Shown here: positions 17,198 through 29,200 of the stretch, one piece after another
Position numbering within the stretch: the stretch's first letter is position 1
How the letters are laid out: each line of letters opens with the position of its first letter
NCBI RefSeq assembly: GCF_947179165.1
Contig: NC_077247.1
Span: 50,202,935 to 50,266,934 of the forward strand
Length of the DNA stretch: 64,000 nt
Source: Solanum dulcamara
Taxonomy: Eukaryota > Streptophyta > Magnoliopsida > Solanales > Solanaceae
Reading direction: 5' to 3'
Program-made: the position numbers and the translations under genes
The notes under the pieces: model-generated
Seen by the model: the letters and a program-made list of their open reading frames with translations, nothing else
The model's database searches: none
What the model was told of the DNA's origin: nothing

Positions 17198-17671
17198 CTC
17201 CCTCCGTTCCTATTTAATTGTCAAAAAATTCTTAATTTAATTTTCCTTTTTACTTGTTAATTTTTACAAATCAAGAAAGGACAAATTTTTTTTCTTTCTA
17301 TTATACCCTCAATTTATTACTCCCTCCGTTCCTATTTACTTTTCAAATAGTTTCTAATTTAATTTTTCTTTTTACTTGTCAATTTTGACAAATCAAGAAA
17401 GGATAATTTTTTTCTTCCTATTATACCCTTAATTTATTAACATTAAGTTAATGTCTTTGAAAAATGTGTGTCATATCAAAATTTGACAAGTAAAAGGGAA
17501 CAGATGGAGTAATATTGAGTTAATGTCTGTGAAAAATATAATGAGTAAATATGTTTAAAACTCTATCAATTAATAGGGGTAAAATGATTAAACTCACTAT
17601 ACCAATCATTATTTTCTAAATAGATGTGTCAAGTTAAAATTTGACAATTAAAAAAAAAACGAATGGATATT
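17198..17671. mobile_element. Stowaway-type MITE (outer element of a nest)
   Basis: Begins at a TA (17196-17197) with CTCCCTCCGTTCC, the standard plant Stowaway terminus, and ends in a degenerate complementary terminus (cgaatggatatt) before TA at 17672-17673. It is interrupted by the inner copy at 17320-17509. With the insert removed, the outer sequence (…aatttatta|atattgagttaatg…) aligns with the inner copy's own aatttattaacattaagttaatg, showing that both belong to one family. No coding capacity. Confidence 0.75.
17320..17509. mobile_element. Stowaway-type MITE inserted inside its own family member
   Basis: A 190-bp element with termini CTCCCTCCGTTCC and GGGAACAGATGGAG, flanked by TA on both sides (17318-17319, 17510-17511), the TA duplication of Tc1/mariner-type insertion. 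The left half is nearly identical to the outer element's left half. It is the younger insertion. Confidence 0.85.
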
Positions 17672-18288
17672 TAGGAAGCGGTCATAATATTCCCGCGTCC
17701 AAATAGTGGAATATAATATTTTCCTTTGAGAAAAAAGGTAGAATAATTTCAAAAAAAAAAATCATTTTGGGCATCTTCTTTACGACTACACGGACACAAC
17801 ACAGAATTGACGCGAGAGAACCATGGTTCTGTCGCTTTATTTGTTTTATTGTTTAATCTTTTTTTTTAAATAAGAAATAAAAGACCGTTCACCAACAATT
17901 AGAATCCACGAGCACGGTATATTCAACTCCAATTTTTTTTAATACATGCAGTATTAATTAGTATAAGAATTTGCGTGATACGTGATCAATATCATATTAA
18001 AAGAAGTTATGCATCCTAATTAAAATGACATTTTATAGAAGTTTATCACTTTTTATTGAATATATTATTGATCCTATCAATCAACTCCGGTTTGATTCCA
18101 AATAGTCTCTTGTTAAAATGTAAAGTAAAATTAAGTATAATAAATTTCACGTATCATATTCGACTTTTTTTCTTAATTTAAAAGCATTGAAATCTTTGTT
18201 AAAGAAAATCGTAAATTTTGATATTCTAGCAGTCTCAACCTATTCTTAAATAGAGTGTTAGAGATAGATCTTTGTATCACAATTTTTA
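17672..18288. other. AT-rich intergenic DNA between two MITEs
   Basis: Nothing recognised apart from homopolymer-rich AT sequence. Confidence 0.4.
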
Positions 18289-18906
18289 GGCCAAATTCAT
18301 TGGTGATCCTTTAAAATTGACATCAAATTTTACTTAGACACTTTAAATGGACGATATTCACTTTAGACACCTCATGTAGGATCCCGCTGTATCATTTTTA
18401 TACTTTTTGCTGACATGATAAAGTGAATGTAATACACTCAATAATAGCACGTGAAAGACTTTATTTAACCATTTTTTATTTTATTTTCTCTTCTTCTTCT
18501 CTATTTCTCAAGTCACCATTTCCCACCATTTTTTCAAACTTAAACTCTTTCAGTGGAGGTCGAAATTTTTATTCAAATTCGTTTTTAAGCCATTTTTTTT
18601 CTTCATTGTATTGTTTTTCTAAATCTACCATTACCTCCCTCTACTTTTTCGCTGAAAAAATGGATACCAACACCCATATTTTATATTTCTTCTCTCATTA
18701 TTTCTTCTTCTCACTCTTTTCTTCTCACCATCGCCAGATTATTTGTGAGTGTGTTAACACACTGTATAATTTTAGCTGATTGTTAAAAAAAATGTCAAAA
18801 TGACACAGCGGGACCCTACATAAGGTATCTAAAGTGTACATCGTCCAATTAAGGTGTCTAAGTGAAACTTGATGTCAACTTTAAGGAGTCATCAATGGCT
18901 ATGACC
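18289..18906. mobile_element. long-TIR MITE with 9-bp target duplication (Mutator-type)
   Basis: A 618-bp foldback element whose first ~110 bp (starting ggccaaattcattggtgat) is the imperfect inverted repeat of its last ~110 bp (ending catcaatggctatgacc). It is flanked by the perfect 9-bp direct repeat CAATTTTTA (18280-18288 and 18907-18915). Long TIRs plus 9-bp duplications indicate mobilisation by a MULE transposase. The 118-codon open frame at 18423-18779 is Phe/Ser-rich low-complexity sequence between the arms and is not a transposase. Confidence 0.85.
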
Positions 18907-19481
18907 CAATTTTTATGTATGGGAAATTGAAAAGATCCTATAAAAGAACGTTTTTCCTTTAGTGAATACTACATAATTTGAACTTTATATAATAAAATAT
19001 TTCATATGTTTTTAATTTAATTTATGTGACACTTTTTATTTTTTAAAAATTGATTTAATTAATTTTTAATCTAAATTAATTTAATATTTAAATTTAAATA
19101 ATTTAATATTTATACCAAAAAATGCTATAAAGTACAATTCATCTAATTTCAATCTAATAAAAATAATGAAAAATATATTAATCTAAATTTACTTAATTTG
19201 AACCACATAACTATTTTCATGCGTTGGGTGATTATTTTGATAAAGAAAATATTTGCTAACCACATTAACGGTTGCACTATTTCAGAAGTAGGAAGGTCGT
19301 GACATGTCGGCACGCCTTCGAAGACTCCAAAAATATAGTCTCTGACATTATCATTATTTTGTTTACAAAAATATTTATTAATGTGAAATGATATGACCAA
19401 CTTGTCTCAATTTCTCATATTTATCTGCTAAAGCTTTTTGGAATTCCAAATAATTTTCAATTTCATTGATTCATTAAAAGT

Positions 19482-20373
19482 ACGGAAAAAAGTCAAATAA
19501 TTTTTTGTACTATATTGAAAATAATTTAAATATATTTTTCGTTATATTTTTAGATTAAATATACCTCTTCTGTTATATTTTTGGTTTAAGTATACCATTT
19601 TCATTATGCTTTGGTACAAATTTGTTCTTAATTTTAACGGAAAAAGAACACTTGAAAAGCTTACAATTAAATAACTCATTCTCAATTTTGAATATCTGAT
19701 ATTTTAGTAATAAATAAATTTTCCAAGTACTAATTTGAGTTTTTTTCTTAAAAATGACAATACAGAATGCGTTGCATAATTTTAATTACTAATACATGAA
19801 ATTTTTAAGTAATAATTTGAATATTTTTTTTTTACAAAATGGCAAGACAGAAAATGCTGCAAAATTTTAAAAATTCGCACATCTCTTATTAATTTAGCTA
19901 TATTTAATAAGATATAAAATATAGATCCAGATTCCTTTAGTCAAGGAATACACTACCAGAGTGTCAAAATTTATCAAATGTTATTCAAATATTGATTAAA
20001 CAACATATGTAAATTATAATATAATTATCCTAGTAATCAAATGGTCATGATAATCGAAAATATAAACTCCCATTGAATTTAATTTTTTTAATTGAAGTGA
20101 CACATCTCACCTTTTTCATTTTTAAAATATAAATAACTTTTGAGAGAAAAAAACAAATGAAGATTTAGGTTATATTTAAAATTGGGAATGAGTTATTTAA
20201 TTTTGAGTTTTTCAGGTGTTCTTTCATTAAAATTAAGGATAATTTTGTATCAAAATATAATGAGAGGAGTATATTTGAACCGAAAGTATAACATGAGAGA
20301 TATATTTAGCCTGAAAATATAACGAGATGTATATTTAAACTATTTCCAATAATATAAAGAGAACCTTTTCCGT
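19482..20373. mobile_element. large foldback MITE with ~200-bp inverted repeats
   Basis: An 892-bp element starting ACGGAAAA and ending TTTTCCGT. The first ~200 bp aligns as an inverted repeat with the last ~200 bp; shared words in both arms include ttaattttaa, gaacac and aattaaataactcatt. A 7-bp direct repeat TAAAAGT abuts both ends (19475-19481, 20374-20380), possibly the core of a decayed 9-bp duplication. No coding sequence; probably MULE-derived. Confidence 0.7.
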
Positions 20374-23266
20374 TAAAAGTATTTGTGCTTGATACTTGAC
20401 TGGGTAATGGCTAGTCAAGTTTTTATTTGGTAATTAATTAGTCCATTTTAAAACGGTTAAGCTACTAGGGAAAAGGTTAATGTGGAAAATAATTAATTAA
20501 TGTAGTTTATGAGAAGCATATTGAGAACACCAGGCACAGAGGAAAAAAGGAAAAAACTTTGCTAATTGTATCTAGAACAGGTGAATGTACAATCTTGAAA
20601 TTTGACTGAAGACTCATTATGTAATTTTTTAGGGTTAAATATACTGTATTTTTTTGAGGTAATAGCACATCACTTGTGCTTGATAAAACTAACAATAAAA
20701 ATATCACATATGCTTTTTCTATATTTGACGTATATGTACAACAACATCATCCAATGTTGAATCTGCAAAAAAAATTAAAATATACATACATCTTATCTTA
20801 ATTTTTGTGCCATTTAAATATATATAAGCTCTTATTTCAAGTTTTATATTAAAAAAATATATCATAATCTACATATAAACATATTAGAAAAAATGTATTC
20901 TCATATCTAGTTAGATCATGCATCCAGCATTGCATTAAATTCGCGTGTTTACCTAATAATTTTACATTTAGAAGAATATAAAAACAAAATAAAAAGAATA
21001 AAAGTAAAAAATGAAAGACATTATTTTTCCAGGCTACCAATTATGAAGGGAAGGGAGAGGAAAGAAGAACATTAAGGACCTAACAAGATCAAGTATTGTA
21101 CTTCTAAATTCAACGTTAACATAATTTCTTTGCTATTGTTTTTATTAAATATACATTTAACCTCAATAATAATTACTAGTTGTATCCATATATTGATGAT
21201 AAAAAAAGATTTTCACACATGTAGAGAAAGATGATCTCTCTGTTTATGGTTAATTATTTTTTGAAAAAGCTAAATGCTATTTACTTTCATCACAACATTT
21301 TAATACTAAATTTTATAATATTAAAACTTGCGACAAATTTTTTTTAGTCAAATTTATAACTATTTACGATATTTTTACTTCAAATAATTAAGTATTGATA
21401 ATCAACCAGGTTGAAACAATAAAAAAAATTAAAAGATTTGACTGTCAGTATTAAAATTTCTTTATTATTTTTGAAATAAATGGATCATTTATATAACAAC
21501 AATAATATTATATTTAGTATAGTTTCATAAGTGAGTTTTACGGAACATAATGTGTATGTATATTTATTTTTATCTTACGATGATAAAAAAAAGATTTCTT
21601 ATAAACTTTCGGCCTATTAATAACATATATATAAAAAACTATAAAAGAATAGTAAAAAAAATCATGCTAAAAATAATAAAGAAGAAATTGATAATTTATA
21701 CCTAACTCATAATAGTTAAGTTTGTCCATATCATATGTTATTTTGTATTTGTGTAATTAATACCTAAAATTATACATTAGAGTTGTGTGTGAATATACGG
21801 AAGAAGTCATTTTATGTAATTTTCAAAACATTAGGGGCTAACGGGGTCCACGACGGCAAAGAAGTAGCCGTTATAATCCACGTGGTCCTTTGCCGACAGG
21901 AAAAGTAAAGAAACTTCTCAATTTCACAGCTCCTCGACAATTAAAAAATGCTTAAAATAAAACAACTCCAGGTATTTAATAGTATTAATAATTTTATTAT
22001 ATTTACTCCAGAAGAGGAGAGAGATCGATTGGTTTCACAGAAGAAACGTTAACATCATACCCCTTAACAGTATCTGTGCTGAAAACACTTTTGATTTCAT
22101 CTTCAATTCTACCCCAAATATAGTAATTGGACTTCTGGGCAAAAAACCTCAACTTTCTTGCATATTTTACTTATTATTATTATCCAAAACAGTGCAAGAA
22201 AAATATCTACATTATATATTACTCTTGATTTGGTGGGTGGAGTTTTGTTGGAAAAAACTGACTTGCCCCTTTCTTTTCTTGCATAATTTTTCTATTATGG
22301 TGAATAAATTTTCTTCTTATTATTATCCAAAATTGTGCAAGAAAAGATACATTACTTAATTGTGACTTGGTGGGTTTTTGGTTGATTTGGGTTGGAGTTT
22401 AGTTAAAGTAGGAGAAAGAAAGGGGAAAAAGTGACAACTGTTGGCTTTTATGGAGCTTTGAAGTATTTCTACTTTTCTGATCGGCTATTGTTGCTCTGTT
22501 TCTCTGCCATACTCAGCAGCTCTGTAATTGGAAAGAGATATATAGTCAAGACTCACAATAGTATGATCTTCTTTCTGCAACTTTTTTTTTTTTAAAGTTT
22601 TTGTGCTTGAAAAGGTCTTTTGTTGATGAATCTAAGTGCTAAATTGAGGTTTTACTTTTGCTTAACTCCAGTGAAGAAGTTACGTAGTTTTCTGAATGTG
22701 TATGAGGTTTCACGTGTTTCCTGATCTCTGAATTGTGTTTGATCTTTTGTGAATTCTGACAGTGTAGGACCCTTTTTCCTCTTTTAGGAACTGATTCGAT
22801 TAATTTTCTACCTTTCTAATTTGTGTATTTTGAATTTCCATTTTCCCCAGATTATCTGAGTTGAAGAAATAGAGATGATCAGTTGTATTTTTCCTTAGTT
22901 GTTTTATCAATTAGGAATATATGGTAATTTTGAAGTCAAAGTAATCCAAATGAAACTTCCTTTAAAATAGTAAGCAGCAGCTGAATTTAGAAATAGAAAG
23001 TTCATATTGTAACTAAAGTGGAAAGGATGTTTGGTAACACTGCTGACAAGCAGAACCTTCAGCGATTGTGCTTTGTAATGTGAGAGGGTTTCCTGCTTGA
23101 GATGTTAAAACTTGCAGCAGCCTCTATTTACTTTGATTGTTCTCTCTCGTGGCTTAAATATCCTTCAGAGGGGAGGAAGCTGATGGGGAGATCCGGAACT
23201 GTACATTTCCTTGTAGTTTACATACTCATCTAAGGAGGACATTGATCTTCTCTTTACAGGTACTAG
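20374..23266. promoter_or_regulatory. AT-rich DNA grading into promoter and 5' UTR of the OSCA gene
   Basis: No gene to about 21.8 kb. At 21878-21885 there is a palindromic CCACGTGG, a perfect G-box/ABRE-type core, about 1.4 kb upstream of the OSCA start codon. From ~22.2 kb the composition becomes leader-like. The bases before the ATG at 23267 read ctctttacag|gtactag, so a 5' UTR intron very probably ends at 23259; its donor could not be fixed. The G-box role is inference only. Confidence 0.4.
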
Positions 23267-26200
23267 ATGGCGACACTTGAAGATATAGGCCTTTCAGCAG
23301 CAATAAATATTATATCTGCGTTGATCTTTCTTGTGGCATTTGCAATTCTGCGGCTCCAACCATTCAATGACAGAGTTTATTTCCCCAAATGGTATCTTAA
23401 GGGGTTGAGACACAGTCCCACCCACTCTGGGGCATTCGTCACGAAATTTGTTAATGTTGATTGGAGGGCATATATAAGATTTCTGAACTGGATACCAGAT
23501 GCACTAAAAATGCCCGAACCTGAGCTTATTGACCATGCAGGGTTGGACTCTGCCGTTTATTTGCGCATATACTTGCTAGGGTATGGCTTTCTAATTATTG
23601 ATATCACTTTTGGAGCCATAAAGCATATCTGTGCGATTGTTAATAGTAACCATATTTTAATACCATTGTATTTTTCTTTGGTGAAATATTGTATTATTAC
23701 CTTTTTTAATTTGCTTTGTCATGTTAGCTGGATTCATTTCGGATAAGAATGATACACGTTGTTGCATCCATATGAAAATATCAGAATAGACCCTATGAAA
23801 TGAACTGATATTTGAAAGATTGCTCATCATTTATCTTTTTATTTTTAAGTTAAAATTCCAACAAAAAAAAAGAAGAGAAGGCGGCGACTGACTGTATTTC
23901 TATTGAGGATCTGTACTTCTCAGTTGATTGTATCAGTAATAGGGTTGACTTCAAACAGTGACCATAAAATGAAAAACCATATATCTGCTGTTGTAACAAG
24001 ACCAGGCGGCTGCCTTCAACATGGAGTTAAGAACTCAAAACATCAGTACTTTAGCTTTTTGCTTCAGTCTGTTGATTCACTCGAAAAGCAGAAAAAAATC
24101 GAACATACTAGATTATCTTGTCTTTTTTGTTGGCTATTTTCTTATAGTAAAATCAAGATAAATAGGCGGTTCCGTTTTTCAAATAGTATCTTTTTCTTCT
24201 TCTTAAAAGAAAGGATGAGGATGATCCTTATAATGGAAGGGGATTTAGGTGTCTTATCATTCAATCTGTCATCTATGCCTTGGCCCAAGCGAGGTTGCAA
24301 CAGAAACAGGAAAAAGAATCAGCACAATAGCAATTTCAATGCTGTATACTTTATAGGTCCTTGTTTCCTACTAAAGTTTATTGCCTTTGTTGCCTTCATT
24401 CTATTTTTAGATACTGGGCGGTCTGTGATGATTACTGCTTCTTGATTTCTGCAGGCTGAAAATATTTGTTCCTATAACGTTGCTTGCATGGGCTATCCTG
24501 GTACCTGTAAATTGGACAAATAGCACTCTGACAAAATCCAACTTTACTTATAGTGACATTGATAAGCTTTCCGTTTCAAATGTTCCACTTGGATCACTCA
24601 GGTTTGGAGATTTATCCTTCAAAATTTGAAGAATTTGATGCAGTAGATTTTCCATTACAAAATTGTTTTATCAACATTTAAGTCGTCTTTGATGTAGGTT
24701 TTACGCCTTGAAGACTTTTGATATCTTCCTCTTGTTTACTTGTTTTTATCTTTTACCATGATGCTATTGTAACCTGCCTTGCTTTTGCATGACCTTGACT
24801 TTCTTCTTGGGCCATGAATAAAAATTTTCATATTTCTTGGCGAGACCACCTAGTAACTTGCAAACAAGATTTGTCTTGGACATGTTTTGAGGATCAGTCA
24901 TTGAGTGGGTATGCAGTCCGTATTTAGTGTTCCAGTTCTGAGATATGCTAACCCATTTTACATTCCACCTTGAAATCCATACTTAACATTCAAGTGAAGT
25001 TATCTACAAGTAAAATGGCAATGCCCTTTTGCTTACCTTTTAAACTACATGGTGTAATTCGTCTTGACCTTGATTTTTGCAGGTTTTGGACTCATATTGT
25101 AATGGCTTATGCCTTCTCATTCTGGACCTGCTATGTCTTAAAAACTGAGTATGCAAAAGTTGCAGCCATGAGGTTGCAGTTTGTCGCCTCTGAAAAACGT
25201 CGCCCCGACCAATATACAGTATGTATCACCTTACTTTTCGAAATTGAACATCTAAATTCTTCTGTGTTTACAAATTTAGTTTCTGGAAAGAGCATCTAAT
25301 CACTGAAGCATTTGTTCTCTACAAATGCATTATGTTTTTAGAAAGTTGATAAGACAGATATTGAAGCTGACGTGTACTTCTCCTTAACTGTTCAAACTTA
25401 AGAGAGTAATCAAAGTTTCTAAGTTTCAACTTTCTTGTTCTCTACAAATGCATTATGTTTTTAGAAAGTTGATAAGCCAGATATTGAAGCTGACGTGTAT
25501 TTCTCCTTAACTGTTCAAACTTAAGAGAGTAATCAAAGTTTCTAAGTTTCAACTTTCTTGTTTGTGTTTGAAATTCGCAATCTTAATCTTCTCATAGTTT
25601 GCATGATTTGGCTAATCTATGGATAAAGATCTTATGAATTTCTGGAAGGCAGTGAACAGATATCAACTTCATCTTTTACATCTTCTAACTTTTTGGTCTC
25701 AATCAAGTTGGACTGAAACATTGGTTTTTCTTGAAAATTCTTTGCAATACTCCTTTGTTTGAAGCAAGAAATTAGCCTGTAATTTCCCCATTTAAGTGGT
25801 TAATATATTTAGAACTCCTTTGCTATCATATACCCAATATAGCTAATGTGTGGACAGAGATCTTATGAGCTTTTTGAAAGCAGTTTACTGAACACAAAAC
25901 ATTACTTTTACCTTGTTCAATTATGAGGTGAAGTGAAAGATGTTGGAGCTTTTTTTACAATGATATTCATAACAATTACTCCTTTATGTATATTAGCCAT
26001 TTGATTAAGCAGTAGAAAGACAGCTTAATAGCAGAAGGTCTCATAACTTCCATTCCCCCCCTTGATGTGTTCATATGTGGCTTTGTGGTGCATTTTTGTT
26101 CATATCTTAGTCAATTCCTTTTTAGGGGAGTCGATGACATCAGGGTAATTTGTTAGAAGGGAGTACAGAGTAAGTATATTTTCATGGGGTTTTCACTAAG

Positions 26201-29200
26201 TCTTACATTGCATACAGAAAATGTGAATGTGTATTTACATCAATTTTACTAGTGTAATCTTTTTATTATTTGGAGAGAGCTAATCATAGTAGCATTCTTA
26301 GGTTTTGACACATTAATGCTCCTTCGGAGAACTTTATTTGAGGAACATATCTACAAGTATATAGATTTTCATTATGAGTAAACAATAGACTAGATTTACG
26401 TAGAATGAATATACCTCATTTCCTATTGCCATCTGGATTTTTTTTTTTGCCTACTATCTTGAACAATGTGACTGCAACTTTTATCTACATTACTTCTTGC
26501 ACTAAAATTTGATTATTACAGGTCCTTGTTAGGAATGTTCCACCTGATACTGATGAATCAGTTAGTGAATGTGTGGAGCACTTTTTCCTGGTTAACCATC
26601 AAGATCATTATCTTATGCATCAGGTTTGAACTTGCTGGAATACAAGTATCTCATGCTGTTTTACTGATACATAAGATAAAGTATCTCATACTGTTTTAAG
26701 GAAGTGATATATGTTGTTGAAACTATGCTCCTTGTTGAAGCCCCCAAAGCTTTGGGCTAGTGATAGCTGATAAGAAGCGGTGCGTGATGAGTGGGTTAGG
26801 CACACGTCACGGGTCGTTGCCATGTTGAATTGTGTGACCAGCTCATTTAAATTCTTAAGTGGTTAGAGAATGTCACACTTTTATCTAGCTTCTAAACTCC
26901 CTATCACGTAGATGGATGGATGTAGTTTAGGTTGGTATATCTTCTCATGGCCAAGTAATCACTTCCTTTAGGCCAGAAGCCCTTAGCTGGGAACAGAACT
27001 GGCTAATATTCTTTTGAGAGGAGACTGTAAACATGTTTGGTATGTCAGTCCATAGATCATGGAGTCTGTCACTGCTTCTTGTGCATATTGCTTTATGTGT
27101 CTTCATCTTGAGATATAATATAAAAGAAGGAAGCAGTAATGTTCATCTCGACATATATCACAAACAGAAAGAAAAAAGAAATTAACTGGTTGAGGACACT
27201 GATTTGGGCTTCTTTTATTTCAACGTGAAAACTTTCCGCATAGGCTTTCTTGGACCCAGTGATTTTAGTTCATCATATGGGCACTAGTGAACGTCAATTT
27301 AGAAGAAAAATTGTGAACTTTTCAAAATCCATTATACCAAATAGTTAATTAATATATATATATATATATAACTTGTGCACACCTTGACTAATTGTAAGTA
27401 ACTTGCATGTTGAATATTTCAGTTGGATGGATTAAAATTTTCTAATTATATTCAATTTTTTAATCTATGGTTTATTTTCTATGTTGATATGCTATTTCAT
27501 CTTTATTCACTTAGTTGGATTTTACTATAGGGTGTTTATGATGCCAACAAACTAGCAAAATTGGTGAAGGAGAAGAAGAGTAAGCAAAATTGGTTCGACT
27601 ATTACCAACTTAAGTACTCTAGGGATCAATCAAAACGGCCTATGATGAAGGTATGGACGTGACCTTGATCCTACAGATTGTTATTTCTAATTTCTTATAT
27701 CATAAAATATGTTCCGAGACTCAATGAGTACCTTTTAACAAAGTTTTGTCTACCTTTAAAGGGGTAAGTTGTTTCAGTGCATTCTTTTTAAAAATTTGCA
27801 GACTGGTTTCCTTGGCTGCTTTGGAGAAAAAGTTGACGCAATTGAGCATCAGACTGCTGAAATTGAACGATTGTCAAAAGAGGTAAATACCACACTTTAA
27901 TCTCTCTAAATAAGTTTAACGATTTCCAATCGGCATGTTATTGACTTATCTATCCTTCTTAGATCAGAGGCGTAGAGTGTGTCATGGAGAATACTGAATG
28001 ACTTACTTTCAGCACCACTGAACTTTGATAGGTTATTATATACTGGAAAAAGAAATATCCTATTTACTAGAAAAAGATATCCCAGTGGACATAACTTTCC
28101 TTTCCATCAACCATATACCTGACATTGCTACATTCATAAATGAGTCTCATTCTCTTTTTCTCATCTTTTTCCTGTTGTTCCTTTTTTCTGTTTTTGGTTA
28201 ATGCTGTTGGATGGGAGGGTGTGGAGGTTGAAGATTCGGGTAGAAGGTTAGTAGGAGGGTGGGCATATTTCTTTCCCGTTCTCAAAGCAATAGTATTCTT
28301 CTTCTTGTTTTTCCTTGTATTTAGATTTTTATTACTACCTGCTATTCTTTAGTGTCATATCCTATTTTCTTACTGTTGTTTCTGCTTGTTAGTGCTGCCT
28401 GTTTTTCATGTCTATCGGAAACAACCTCTTTGCCTTCTCAAGGTAGGGGTAAGGTTTGCGTACACTCTACCCTCTTCAAACCCCACCGGTGGGATTACAT
28501 TGAGTTTGTTGTTGTTGGTTAATGTTGTTGGCTATAAATCAGCTCTAATTCTACTAATGTCTTGGTCTGACTTTACTTGTAGATAACTGAAGAGAAACAA
28601 AGGGTACAAAAAGACCCAAAGTCTATCATGCCTGCATCATTTGTCTCCTTCAAATCGCGGTGGGGTGCCGCTGTTTGTGCACAAACACAACAATGCAGAA
28701 ATCCAACCTTGTGGTTGACAGAATGGGCTCCAGAGCCGCGTGATGTATATTGGGACAACCTGGCAATCCCCTATGTTTCTTTGACAATTAGGAAGCTGAT
28801 AATTGCTGTTGTCTTCTTTTTTCTGACATTCTTCTTCATGATCCCAATTGCATTTGTCCAAACCCTTGCCAGCCTTGATGGGATTAGGAAGAAAGCACCA
28901 TTTCTGAAAGTTATCATTGACGAGTGAGTACCACATTTTACACTTGTTCTGTAGTCAGCACCATCTCTCATTAGTATTTGTCTTGCTCATTATCCTTGAT
29001 GGTGATATGATTCCTTGGTTCATCTATATCAAGACTCTAAGTGACAATAAATTCAAAAACAAAATGTATATATGGTTTTTGGTGCAATCTGGTCTACTCA
29101 GAAGATACTATATGTTGTATCCTAGAACTTTAGGTTGTTAGGATGGTAGGATGGTTGCTTTCTTTTGCTCACTTGCATATATGGTTTCGTTACAACCCAT

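Noticed and set aside
18423..18779. 118-codon open frame as a possible transposon gene
   Set aside because: It lies between the arms of a MITE and is low-complexity Phe/Ser sequence without transposase motifs.
23903..24445. 180-codon open frame in the OSCA region
   Set aside because: Falls entirely within OSCA intron 1 between two well-supported exons; no domain.
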